Assembly (NCBI GenBank): GCA_900751685.1 | Contig: CAADSR010000411.1 | Location: 1-37,709 of the forward strand | Direction of reading: 5' to 3' | Origin: Clostridia bacterium | Lineage (GTDB): Bacteria > Bacillota > Clostridia > UBA1381 | Length of the DNA: 37,709 nt | The notes under the pieces: model-generated | Told to the model about the DNA's origin: nothing | The model's database searches: none | The model's input: the letters and a program-made list of their open reading frames with translations, nothing else | Translations under genes and position numbers: made by a program | Shown here: positions 21,824 to 30,246 of the stretch, piece by piece | How the letters are laid out: the number at the start of each line of letters is the position of its first letter | Position numbering within the stretch: position 1 is the stretch's first letter

Positions 21824-23362
21824 ATGAAGAACGTATACTGGATCAATGACGATTTAATGAAAACGTTTCAACTGCCTGGGGCGGAGGAACGGGGCGGGCT
21901 TTATATACAGCCTGTTTCTCTGGAGAAATTCCAGATGGTTTCAGAATCTGTCAGAGACAGCCTGGTTGTTTTGTCCGAACCGGCGATGTGCCGGCTTTTA
22001 CAAATGCAAAATAAGGTCAAGAGGCAGGAACGTTTTCTGGTCTTGTCCTGGAACAAAACATCTTATTTCGGGTTATGTTTAGAAGGACAGCTATTTTGTT
22101 TGACTGAACCGAAGGGAAAGGAGGAGGTTGTGGAGGCACTAAAAAATATTGTACATAAATTAGAAGAAAAACACAATGAAGCGAATTTCGAGAAGATGGT
22201 TCTTGAAGAAGCCGACCGTGTAAAGCCAATTATCAAGGAGCGTTTCCTTCGGGATTATATTTTAGGAGAAGGAGACACGAGTGAAATATTTCACATCTAT
22301 TGTAAAACGTTTGATGTGGATGCTGCATGCAGTGTTCGTTTGATCTTGATGAAACCATCAGAGCCTGCGGAATATGACGATACCTTCTTCCTGAAGAATA
22401 TGATTGAAAAATATATTGGGGAAGAGGATATTTTTCTTAGCACTATTGTGCAGGATCATATTCTTGTTGTAATAGCGGATCAGAAAAAGCAAGAGATCGT
22501 CCGCAGCTTAGAACGTGTCAAAAAAGCAATCAAAAAATGTTATGGGTATGATATGGTTGCGTTTTATAGCAATGCTACCAGTATTGCCGAGACACAAGAG
22601 AGTTATGAACAGCTCAAAGAATGTTTGGGGTATTCATTTTATACGGATGGAAGCGAGATCTTTTCTTCAGAAGAAATTTCAATTGGCGGAGGGAAGGGCC
22701 GTTTGATGCCAAACTATGGCGGTATCGAACGGGCTGTGCGCAGCGGCGATTTTGCAAAGACAAAGTTGTTGCTTTGTGACTTTTTTAATGATGTCATAAA
22801 GGCAACGCCAGCCCCTGCAGTAGCAAAAACATATTGTTTGGAATTGTATGTTTGTATGATCCGCTGCTGCAGTATTGAAAAGATCGATAAGTATATGAAG
22901 GGGATTGTTACAGTACAAGAGCTTCGGTCGTTGAATGAAATAAAACAATACATGATGGAAAAAGCAGAAGAGATCGTAGAATCGATCGCGCCAAAAACCA
23001 CCAGGGTATACAGCTCCCTGATCAAGGAGACGATGGAGATCATAGAGCAGAACTTAGGGAATGAGAATTTATCCCTGCGGTGGCTGGCTGGTACGATCCT
23101 ATACACCAATGTGGACTATCTTGGAAAGCTGTTTAAAAAAGAAACGGGAATGAATTTCTCTCATTACGTTATGGAAAAACGTATGGAAATGGCAAAGCAG
23201 CTGATTATTGACGGGAAGAAAGACCGCATTTATGAGGTGGCTGAAAAGGTGGGATATGGGTCTAATTCCCAATATTTCTCTCAAGTATTCAAAAAATATA
23301 CCGGTGTATCCCCGTTGGAATATAAAGAATACGCAAGGCTGTCTTTTCAGGCGGCTGAATAA
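21824..23362 (+). CDS. AraC-family transcriptional regulator with large N-terminal sensing region
   Basis: This is a 512-residue cytosolic DNA-binding protein. The ATG at 21824 follows GAGGGAG by 9 bases. The last 100 or so residues are two AraC-type helix-turn-helix motifs: LSLRWLAGTILYTNVDYLGK followed by LFKKETG, and IYEVAEKVGYGSNSQYFSQ with the closing VFKKYTGVSPLEYKEYAR signature. The first 400 residues have no receiver domain, so it is not a YesN-type response regulator. They look like a CdaR/PucR-like sensing and dimerisation region, including a helical stretch around KNIVHKLEEKHNEANFEKMV. AraC regulators near pectin genes usually activate them, so this is the best candidate for control of the rhamnogalacturonan genes in this window or of the adjacent S-layer-type gene; neither link is proven. 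Confidence 0.88.
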   Translation: MKNVYWINDDLMKTFQLPGAEERGGLYIQPVSLEKFQMVSESVRDSLVVLSEPAMCRLLQMQNKVKRQERFLVLSWNKTSYFGLCLEGQLFCLTEPKGKEEVVEALKNIVHKLEEKHNEANFEKMVLEEADRVKPIIKERFLRDYILGEGDTSEIFHIYCKTFDVDAACSVRLILMKPSEPAEYDDTFFLKNMIEKYIGEEDIFLSTIVQDHILVVIADQKKQEIVRSLERVKKAIKKCYGYDMVAFYSNATSIAETQESYEQLKECLGYSFYTDGSEIFSSEEISIGGGKGRLMPNYGGIERAVRSGDFAKTKLLLCDFFNDVIKATPAPAVAKTYCLELYVCMIRCCSIEKIDKYMKGIVTVQELRSLNEIKQYMMEKAEEIVESIAPKTTRVYSSLIKETMEIIEQNLGNENLSLRWLAGTILYTNVDYLGKLFKKETGMNFSHYVMEKRMEMAKQLIIDGKKDRIYEVAEKVGYGSNSQYFSQVFKKYTGVSPLEYKEYARLSFQAAE

Positions 23363-23401
23363 AAAGACGGAAAAGTGAAAAAAAAACACTGTTTTTTTGC
23401 T

Positions 23402-23447
23402 TTTTTCGGCAGGGTATTTCATATATAATATTACCATTGCCGAAAAA
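23402..23447 (+). promoter_or_regulatory. Inverted repeat enclosing the -10 box of the S-layer-type gene
   Basis: TTTTTCGGCA (23402-23411) and TGCCGAAAAA (23438-23447) are perfect 10-base arms 26 bases apart. Between them is TATAAT (23424-23429), the best -10 box for the gene at 23534; a good -35 box is not visible. A second small palindrome, TTATTTGTAAATAA, lies at 23460-23473. The arms could be a two-site operator for a dimeric regulator, for example the AraC-type protein encoded just upstream, or a long-loop RNA hairpin ending that gene. Confidence 0.5.
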
Positions 23448-23533
23448 TCCACACATTTATTATTTGTAAATAACGAGACGGGGGGACTCGCTTGTTATAT
23501 GATAAACATTATTTTATTAATGGAGGTATTCAC

Positions 23534-26500
23534 ATGAGTAAGAACATGAAGAAACTGATCAGTGGTCTTCTGGCTCTGACAACGATGCTGTCATCTCTTG
23601 GCATGGTTGCGTTGGCAGATGATGCTGATCCGGCTGCGACAGCAACTCCGGAAGTGACCGCGACAGCGGCTCCGGAAGCGACCGCAACAGCAGCACCGGA
23701 AGTGACCCCGGAAGCGACTGCTACAGTGGCTCCGACCCAAACCCCGGCAGCTGGCAATTCAGCTTATGATAAGGATGATTATTACAAGGAGGCCCTTTCC
23801 CTCGTAAGCGCTTTGGGGATCATCACCGGCTATGAAGACGGTAGCATAAAGCCGGAAGCGTCTGTATCCAGAGCGGAAATGTCTGCAATTGTTTTAAGAA
23901 TGCTGACACTTCAGGCAAGTGCCGGCTATACTGGCCTTTTCACTGACGTTGCAGCAGACCACTGGGCAGCAAGCACGATCCAAACTGCATATGATGCGAA
24001 GATCATCAATGGTATGGGTGACGGCACATTCAACCCAGATGGCGATGTAATGTATGAGCAAGTAATGAAAATGTTAGTTGCTGCAATGAACCGTGACATT
24101 GACGCGCAAAATTCCGGCGGATATCCGAATGGATATTTGGTCGTTGCGGACAGCACATTAAAATTGACCAAAAATGCAACCGGTAAATCCGGCGTTGCAG
24201 CAGACAGAGGGCTTGTGATCAAAGCCGTTTACAACGCTCTTCAAGCACTTTATCCAAAAATCACAGGATATGAAAACGGAGCTCCGAAGTACGAGACCCA
24301 AGACGGCGTTACTTTGGCCGTAGAAATGTTTGATACATATAAGCAGTATGGTGTTGTTACAGCAACAAACAAGAAGTCTATGGACTCTTCTTTGAACCTG
24401 CGTGATGGACAAGTTGCGATCCGGGTCAAAGGAAATGATGACAGCACAATCTATACAAACAAAGTGGCTGATGCAGAGTCTTATGTTGCAAATTATGTAA
24501 CATACTACTATCAAGAAGATAGCGATGGGGATGAAGCTGTTATTGCAATGTTCCCAAGCTCTACAAAGAACACAGAAGTTGTAATGAATTCTGCTGATAT
24601 CGAAGAAATGTCCGGCTTTGCAAATGGACAAGGTAAGATCGACTACTATGTAAATGGCAGAACGAAGACTTACAATGTAAATGGTGCGGTTGTGATCTAC
24701 AACGGCCAGGTTTATGATTATGACAGCGACAAGCAAACTGAGGAAGAATATGACAAAGCGATCACACCGGTCGTTGGTACTGTTAAAATCGTAGATTATG
24801 ATAATGATGGTACTTACGATGCAGTTGTTGTTGATAAGTATGAAACAATGATCATTACTTCCGCTACAGACAAGCGTGTAAACGGCCAGGTTGGTACTTA
24901 TGAAAACGGAAACCCGGTTGTTAAGACAAAAGTAATCGATGTTACGAACGATAATGATGATAAGATCATCACTGTTAACAAAGCAGGGGATGAGGTAAAA
25001 CCGAAGAACCTGAAAAAAGATGACGTTGCTACAGTGAAGATGAATTTGGATCAAACTGTGATCGAAATCAACGTAACAAACGAAACAGTCGTTGGTTCCG
25101 CAACAAATCTGAAGGCGAGAGACGGAAAGCAATTTACAAATGTAAATGGCACAGAATATGAAGTTGACGCAGTGGCATATAATGACATTGCTTTAGGTAA
25201 ATCTGCAACTTTCTATTTGGATGAATTTAACCGTATTGCAAGGATCGAAAACAGCACAGGTTCAAATTCCAGATTGTCCGGCAATGAAAAATATGGCTGG
25301 ATCATCAACTCCTACCTTGATACAGAAAATGGTGGGGATGATGTCGTTGTAAAAATGTTTAAAGTAGAAGATGGTTCTATTGATACTTATAAATTTGCTT
25401 CGACAGTAGATTTTTGGGCTTCAAATGCAACAGCACCGGAAAGTCTAAGTTCTTCTAAGGAAGATGACAAGCAAAAATTAATTGATTTGAAATATTTGCT
25501 TTTGGATACATCGGCGCAGAAATATCAGATCCGTCTTTGTAAATTCCAGGCAAATTCCAGCAATGAGATCAACAAACTTTATGTTGCAAGTGACTCTACA
25601 AAAGTAGACACTGTTGGTTCTAAAATTCCTGTAATCATTGATGTTAACATGTTGAAGGGTGCATCCTCTGTAGGAAATATCCTTGGCGGAAAATATTTGA
25701 TGCCGGAAACAGTTACAGAAATCACAGTTCCGGAAACAGCAGCATTAATGAAGAACACAAGCATGTATAAAACAGCGCAAAATGAACGTTCTAAATACCT
25801 TGCATCTGAAGGTAATGGAATGGATCTGGTTATTGCAGAAGTAGAAAATACTTCTCCTGCTCTGGTAATCCGTTTCACTGCAGATCCGGATTCAAGAGAT
25901 ACAACAATTGAAACAACAGATGGCTTTACAGCAGGCGATAATTCTACCTTTATGATCAAAGATATCAGTATTGGTGTAGATGATGATGATAATACAATTT
26001 ATTATATCACAGCAACATCAAATGGACAGGAAGTAAATTATCAAACCTCTTCTGTGACAACTGTTTCTAAATCTACAGATAACGCAGCAATTTTCCCAAG
26101 TACCAGACGTTATTCTTATACCTATTTGTGGGATGCACAATCTATGATGGATGGCTCATCTAAAGTAGACTTCCGGGATGTTGTTAAAGAAGGCGATGTA
26201 TTTACTGCTGAAAAAGATGGAAGCACGTTAAAATACATGCTGAAGATCGGTAATGCGGAATCCATTGCAAACACAAGAAATGTAAACTGGACCAATACAG
26301 GTAAATTGTATCAAGGTTCTAATACCCGTGACGGATGGAATTTTGGTAAGGTAATGTCTGTAAACTCTGATGAAATTGTTTCAGTCGTTACAGGATTCAC
26401 AGAAAGTTATACTCTTGGATTGGACCCGAGCAAATTGATGGATGTTTATGAAATCACATTCAGAACCAATGAAGATGGCACAAGAGAAGTTGTTTCTCAA

Positions 26501-26638
26501 AAAGTTGCAAGAGACGCAGTTTCACCGGATGAATTGATGGTATATGATGACCAGACCGGTGAAGGTGATATGGTATTGTCAAGAGTCTTCAAAGGTGGCA
26601 TGAGAGAAAATTATGTGTTCAGATATATTGAAGCATAA
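23534..26638 (+). CDS. S-layer-type surface protein with SLH domains
   Basis: This is a 1034-residue exported protein. ATG at 23534 follows GGAGG. The signal peptide ends at MVALADD (about residue 28). A low-complexity linker of Ala, Thr, Pro and Glu (residues 33-75) follows, then SLH domains: LSLVSALGIITGYEDGSIKP (about 80-130), FTDVAADHWAASTIQTAYD with GDGTFNPDG (about 135-190), and a weaker third to about 255. SLH trimers bind pyruvylated wall polymer and fix the protein to the cell surface. The remaining 780 residues are Asp- and Val-rich beta-type sequence, including DYDNDGTYDAVVVDKYE repeats that could bind calcium; no enzyme domain is recognised. Uniform codon use, a good binding site and single-gene transcription suggest an abundant structural S-layer protein. 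It may alternatively be an anchoring scaffold for surface enzymes. Confidence 0.88.
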   Translation: MSKNMKKLISGLLALTTMLSSLGMVALADDADPAATATPEVTATAAPEATATAAPEVTPEATATVAPTQTPAAGNSAYDKDDYYKEALSLVSALGIITGYEDGSIKPEASVSRAEMSAIVLRMLTLQASAGYTGLFTDVAADHWAASTIQTAYDAKIINGMGDGTFNPDGDVMYEQVMKMLVAAMNRDIDAQNSGGYPNGYLVVADSTLKLTKNATGKSGVAADRGLVIKAVYNALQALYPKITGYENGAPKYETQDGVTLAVEMFDTYKQYGVVTATNKKSMDSSLNLRDGQVAIRVKGNDDSTIYTNKVADAESYVANYVTYYYQEDSDGDEAVIAMFPSSTKNTEVVMNSADIEEMSGFANGQGKIDYYVNGRTKTYNVNGAVVIYNGQVYDYDSDKQTEEEYDKAITPVVGTVKIVDYDNDGTYDAVVVDKYETMIITSATDKRVNGQVGTYENGNPVVKTKVIDVTNDNDDKIITVNKAGDEVKPKNLKKDDVATVKMNLDQTVIEINVTNETVVGSATNLKARDGKQFTNVNGTEYEVDAVAYNDIALGKSATFYLDEFNRIARIENSTGSNSRLSGNEKYGWIINSYLDTENGGDDVVVKMFKVEDGSIDTYKFASTVDFWASNATAPESLSSSKEDDKQKLIDLKYLLLDTSAQKYQIRLCKFQANSSNEINKLYVASDSTKVDTVGSKIPVIIDVNMLKGASSVGNILGGKYLMPETVTEITVPETAALMKNTSMYKTAQNERSKYLASEGNGMDLVIAEVENTSPALVIRFTADPDSRDTTIETTDGFTAGDNSTFMIKDISIGVDDDDNTIYYITATSNGQEVNYQTSSVTTVSKSTDNAAIFPSTRRYSYTYLWDAQSMMDGSSKVDFRDVVKEGDVFTAEKDGSTLKYMLKIGNAESIANTRNVNWTNTGKLYQGSNTRDGWNFGKVMSVNSDEIVSVVTGFTESYTLGLDPSKLMDVYEITFRTNEDGTREVVSQKVARDAVSPDELMVYDDQTGEGDMVLSRVFKGGMRENYVFRYIEA

Positions 26639-26658
26639 TTAAAGCCAATTAAAAAATA

Positions 26659-26683
26659 CCCGCCGTATGGCGGGGATTTTTTT
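26659..26683 (+). terminator. Terminator after the S-layer-type gene
   Basis: CCCGCC-GTAT-GGCGGG is a compact GC-rich stem-loop followed by GATTTTTTTG. Confidence 0.93.
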
Positions 26684-26693
26684 GTAGATTAAA

Positions 26694-26723
26694 TTGACAA
26701 ACCCTTATGGGCTGGGGTATAAT
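26694..26723 (+). promoter_or_regulatory. Promoter of the GH105 gene
   Basis: TTGACA (26694-26699), 18 bases, TATAAT (26718-26723), 38 bases before the start codon. Unlike the lyase and transporter genes, no TTGCA/AACCA motif is seen here. Confidence 0.85.
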
Positions 26724-26761
26724 AAGACTATTCTAATCATATAACAAAGGAGAGAAATAGC

Positions 26762-28912
26762 ATGGGGTATTATTTTGATGACAGCCATAGTATTTATGCA
26801 TATGAAGGGGCTGACCCGCAGGCCATTGTTTCATCACTTACATATCGTTTCATGGGACAAAACCTAAAGCATAAGCTATATTACCGGGCCTACACAAATC
26901 ATGGGATCGTGCGTACAACAGATTATCGCTATCTAGTAGATTTTAATGACATCTTCCCGGAAAGCAAGGACAAGGATTGTGTTTGGGCGTTTTCTAAAGT
27001 CTGGGCAGCTGGGGATAGTTCTTTTGGATTTGACATCAACTGCTTTGGGCCAATGGTGTTCTATGTAAATGGCGAAGAAGTATATCATTCTGATATTTTT
27101 AAAGAACGTTATTCTGAAACCCCAACCAGGGTCCATATTCCGATCAAAGCAGGATGGAATGACCTCCGTATCCGCTTTGAAAAAACGAAAGCTGGTTTTG
27201 GCGGCCAGTTCGGGACTTGGATCGGGAAATGGGATATGTATGTCCTAATGCCGACTGCTGAGCGGGACGGGCAGGAGGGCTGGGTATTTACGGAGCTGGT
27301 ATCCGACCATTACGAGCCTGAATTTGAAGTGGGGATGAGCGAAAATGATTTTTCGGTAAAATTATACCCTGAGCTTTCTTGGGATGCTGCTGCGCAGCAG
27401 CAGGGACAATGTATGCGGATGTATGGCCCGAATGATGGAAAGTATGCAATGGGCTGGACGAAAGGCTTCTTTAATGAGATCGGGACAGCTTCTTATAAAT
27501 TCCATTTAAAGGCGGTATCAAAAGCAACCGTTTATATTGATCAGGAGCCAGTACATACTTTGGAACAGGGAGAGGAATCCTTTGCAATCGACCTGGCATT
27601 TGGGGAGCATGATATCTTTGTAAAAAGTATGGGCGCTCAAAAGGATTGGGGATTTACCTTGACCTGTGAGGATGACATCCAATTTACGAATCCTGCCCTT
27701 GTGAAGGGCTGCAAGGATCCTTGGATTTATATCGGGCCGTTTGACCAGAAGCTGGAGTTCCCTTGGGAGCGTGCGATGGATCTGTTACATATTGTTGGGG
27801 AACCGGCAGTATTCTGGCGTGTCGACCTGCCGGATACGTTTGTACGGCCTTATAATGAAAACAGTTTGTTTGGCCGCTGGAGTTATCCTTTGGGAGTAAC
27901 GTTATACGGATTGCTCCATGCGGCGCGGCTGATGGGCTCTCAGGATGTTCAGGATTATATCCGTGACCATATGCAGCTGTGCTGTGATACCTTGGAATAT
28001 GCCCTTTGGGACAAAGAGCAGTATGGAGGGGCGACCTCTATCCATAACCTATTGACGAGTATTGACAGCCTGGATGACTGCGGGTCTTTTGCTTCTGCCC
28101 TTTTAGAAGCAGATAAGTATTTAAAATTAGAGCATGTGGCTCCTGTTGTAAATTATGTGGGCGATTATATTTCAAACCGCCAGACCAGGCTGGAAGACGG
28201 CTGCTTCTACCGCAAGGAGCAGATGCATCATTTCCATAATATGACCATGTGGGCCGATGATTTATATATGAGTGTCCCATTCCTGTCCCGGTATTATAAA
28301 TATACAGGGGATCAGAAATATGCGGATGATGCCGCAAACCAATTCTTTGGCTTTAAAGAGCGGCTCTTTATCCCGGAAGAGAATATTATGTCCCATGTGT
28401 ATGACTTTAAATATGATTCCAAAACCAATGTCCCTTGGGGGCGTGGGAATGGATGGGTTGTTTTCTCTATGACGGAGCTGCTTGAAGTGTTGCCGGAAAA
28501 CCATCCGAAACGTGATGGATTGATCGAGATGCTCAATACTCTTTGCCAGGGCTATTTGAAGCTTCAGGATCAAGAGGGAATGTGGCACCAGGTGCTGAAC
28601 GATTGGGAATCCTATCCGGAAACCTCCTGTACCTCCATGTTTATCTATGCATTTTCCAGAGGCATCCGTTTTGGATGGCTCAAGGAACCAAAGAAATATG
28701 TAAAAGCGATCTATAAGGCATGGGAGGCTATTGCAAAGACTAGCGTAGATGCAGGCGGTAATGTTTATGGCGTCTGCCGTGGCAGCGAATTTTCGTTCCT
28801 GCCTGACTATTATAAATATGAGCTGTCATGGAATCTGAATGATACCCATGGCACCGGTATCGTCATGCTTGCGGGAATTGAAGTGATACGTCTGAATGAA
28901 TTTTTAGCGTAA
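26762..28912 (+). CDS. Unsaturated rhamnogalacturonyl hydrolase, family GH105, with long N-terminal extension
   Basis: This is a 716-residue protein with no signal peptide, so intracellular. The C-terminal 365 or so residues (from about 350) are the alpha/alpha-barrel of GH105. Marks are FGRWSYPLGVTLYGLLHAAR, HNMTMWADDLYMSVPFLSRY with Asp499/Asp500 as candidate general acid (YteR uses the Asp of the similar MWxDxLYM), and WGRGNGWVVFSM at residues 560-571. The enzyme hydrates the unsaturated galacturonic acid that PL11-type lyases leave on rhamnogalacturonan oligosaccharides, releasing it. The N-terminal 345 residues contain at least two beta-rich parts (about 60-180 and 215-330). They are not found in the roughly 370-residue YteR and YesR. 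Start ATG at 26762 follows AAAGGAG. Its place just before the ABC transporter genes fits a role after import. Confidence 0.88.
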   Translation: MGYYFDDSHSIYAYEGADPQAIVSSLTYRFMGQNLKHKLYYRAYTNHGIVRTTDYRYLVDFNDIFPESKDKDCVWAFSKVWAAGDSSFGFDINCFGPMVFYVNGEEVYHSDIFKERYSETPTRVHIPIKAGWNDLRIRFEKTKAGFGGQFGTWIGKWDMYVLMPTAERDGQEGWVFTELVSDHYEPEFEVGMSENDFSVKLYPELSWDAAAQQQGQCMRMYGPNDGKYAMGWTKGFFNEIGTASYKFHLKAVSKATVYIDQEPVHTLEQGEESFAIDLAFGEHDIFVKSMGAQKDWGFTLTCEDDIQFTNPALVKGCKDPWIYIGPFDQKLEFPWERAMDLLHIVGEPAVFWRVDLPDTFVRPYNENSLFGRWSYPLGVTLYGLLHAARLMGSQDVQDYIRDHMQLCCDTLEYALWDKEQYGGATSIHNLLTSIDSLDDCGSFASALLEADKYLKLEHVAPVVNYVGDYISNRQTRLEDGCFYRKEQMHHFHNMTMWADDLYMSVPFLSRYYKYTGDQKYADDAANQFFGFKERLFIPEENIMSHVYDFKYDSKTNVPWGRGNGWVVFSMTELLEVLPENHPKRDGLIEMLNTLCQGYLKLQDQEGMWHQVLNDWESYPETSCTSMFIYAFSRGIRFGWLKEPKKYVKAIYKAWEAIAKTSVDAGGNVYGVCRGSEFSFLPDYYKYELSWNLNDTHGTGIVMLAGIEVIRLNEFLA

Positions 28913-28930
28913 GGTAAGATAAGGAGAGAT

Positions 28931-28973
28931 CTCTGTCCTTTTGAAAAAGCTCCAAAGGACAGAGCCTTTTTTT
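28931..28973 (+). terminator. Terminator after the GH105 gene
   Basis: CTCTGTCCTTT pairs with AAAGGACAGAG with an 11-base loop, followed by CCTTTTTTT. The remaining gap to the next gene holds the operator-like motif sites and a promoter. Confidence 0.93.
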
Positions 28974-28993
28974 ACCGGAAAAGAGTTAAAAAG

Positions 28994-29016
28994 TTGCACA
29001 ACCAAAAATCTGTAAT
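28994..29016 (+). promoter_or_regulatory. Candidate operator upstream of the transporter genes (motif site B)
   Basis: TTGCACAACCAAAAATCTGT followed by AAT closely resembles the promoter segment at 29115 (TTGCAAAATAACCAAAAATG). The two starts are 121 bases apart, an imperfect direct repeat. The same elements occur before the PL11 gene at 5725. Sharing by functionally linked genes suggests a regulator site; this is inferred. Confidence 0.35.
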
Positions 29017-29114
29017 GAAACTGTAATTAGCCCCGAAAGGCTTATTTTAACAGTGATTTTATACAAAACGATAAAAAAAAAGAATTTTTTTTGCTACTAA
29101 TTCACAAAAACATA

Positions 29115-29143
29115 TTGCAAAATAACCAAAAATGCTGTATAAT
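29115..29143 (+). promoter_or_regulatory. Promoter of the oligosaccharide ABC transporter genes, overlapping motif site C
   Basis: TTGCAA (29115-29120), 17 bases, TATAAT (29138-29143). The spacer holds ATAACCAAAAATG, the shared motif, so a regulator bound here would touch RNA polymerase directly. The transcript would have a leader of about 100 bases before the ATG at 29251. Confidence 0.75.
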
Positions 29144-29250
29144 GTGTGTATAAGTTTTCAGGTTGTCAAAGAAGTGGGGCGGTTTTGTGGGGCGTGACCA
29201 TTTCAACGCATCCTTGAATTATTATGAATTACTTTTAGGGAGGTTTAAAA

Positions 29251-30225
29251 ATGGCAAAAGTTGAAAAGGCCAGACTGACGCCGGAACAAAAAAAAGTGGC
29301 CCATAGCAAGACATGGACAAAAATAAAGCGGGATAAATGGATGTACTTGCTCCTGCTTCCGGGGGTTTTATTTTTTATCATCTTTAAGATTGTTCCGATG
29401 TGGGGTGTTTTAATTTCTTTTAAGGATTATTACGCCGGAATTCCGTTCTTACAGGCTCCTTGGGTTGGGTTTGAGAACTTTACATCGTTCTTTACGGACT
29501 CAAGCTTCCTGCAGCTTCTGAGAAATACGTTAATCATTTCATTCATGAACTTGGTTTTCTTTTTCCCGCTGCCGATCTTGTTGGCGTTATTGCTGAACGA
29601 AATCAAAGTACAATGGTATAAAAAAGCTCTTCAGACCTTAGTATATGTACCTCACTTTGTTTCTATGGTGGTTATCGCCAGTATCTCATTCATGCTTCTG
29701 AAAACACCGTCTATCCCGGGTTATTCCGGCGGGGCGTTGTTTGAAATCATCAAAGGGCTTACGGGACATGAGGTCAATATCCTAGAGTCTCCGGCCAGTA
29801 TCTATTGGATTTTGTTGATCCAGACGATCTGGAAAGAGTCTGGTTGGGGCACGGTTATCTTCCTTGCTGCGCTTGCCGGCGTAGACGTTGAGCAGTATGA
29901 GGCGGCAATCGTGGATGGTGCAAACCGTTTCCAACAGTTGATCTACATCACATTCCCTGCAATCCTGGGTACGATCGTAACTATGTTTATCCTGCGTATG
30001 GGTAGTGTTCTGGATACCGGTTTTGAACAAATCATCCTGATGCAGAACGACCTTAATAAGACCACATCCGAGACGTTCGACACGTACGTTTATAACATTG
30101 GTAGGGTCCAGGGGAACTACGGTTATTCGACCGCCGTCGGACTGTTTAAATCAATCATCAGTATCATCTGTATCCAGTCCGCAAACGCGTTAGCGAAGAA
30201 GGCTGGACAAGAGGGATTGTTCTAA
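29251..30225 (+). CDS. Oligosaccharide ABC transporter permease, LplB/YteP type
   Basis: This is a 324-residue permease of the MalF-like branch used for plant-polymer oligosaccharides. A charged cytosolic N-terminus (residues 1-28) is followed by helix 1 (WMYLLLLPGVLFFIIFKIVPMW) and five more helices. The blocks GVLISFKDYYAG, WVGFENFTSFF and the EAA loop QYEAAIVDGANRFQQLIYITFPAI are typical. ATG at 29251 follows AGGGAGG. It pairs with the second permease 21 bases downstream. In Bacillus subtilis the matching YteP-YtcP-YtcQ system imports rhamnogalacturonan oligosaccharides. Its place beside GH105 supports the same substrate here. Confidence 0.93.
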   Translation: MAKVEKARLTPEQKKVAHSKTWTKIKRDKWMYLLLLPGVLFFIIFKIVPMWGVLISFKDYYAGIPFLQAPWVGFENFTSFFTDSSFLQLLRNTLIISFMNLVFFFPLPILLALLLNEIKVQWYKKALQTLVYVPHFVSMVVIASISFMLLKTPSIPGYSGGALFEIIKGLTGHEVNILESPASIYWILLIQTIWKESGWGTVIFLAALAGVDVEQYEAAIVDGANRFQQLIYITFPAILGTIVTMFILRMGSVLDTGFEQIILMQNDLNKTTSETFDTYVYNIGRVQGNYGYSTAVGLFKSIISIICIQSANALAKKAGQEGLF

Positions 30226-30246
30226 AAGAAAGGAGAGTGAATCGAA

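Noticed and set aside
23630..23760. Tandem DNA repeat or CRISPR-like array
   Set aside because: The repetition is codons for an Ala-Thr-Pro-Glu linker in the S-layer-type protein; there are no spacers.
24158..25132. Long antisense open frame (324 codons) inside the S-layer-type gene
   Set aside because: It mirrors the codon bias of the sense gene, has no ribosome binding site, and its protein is rich in Ile, Val and Cys with no domain; it is a shadow.
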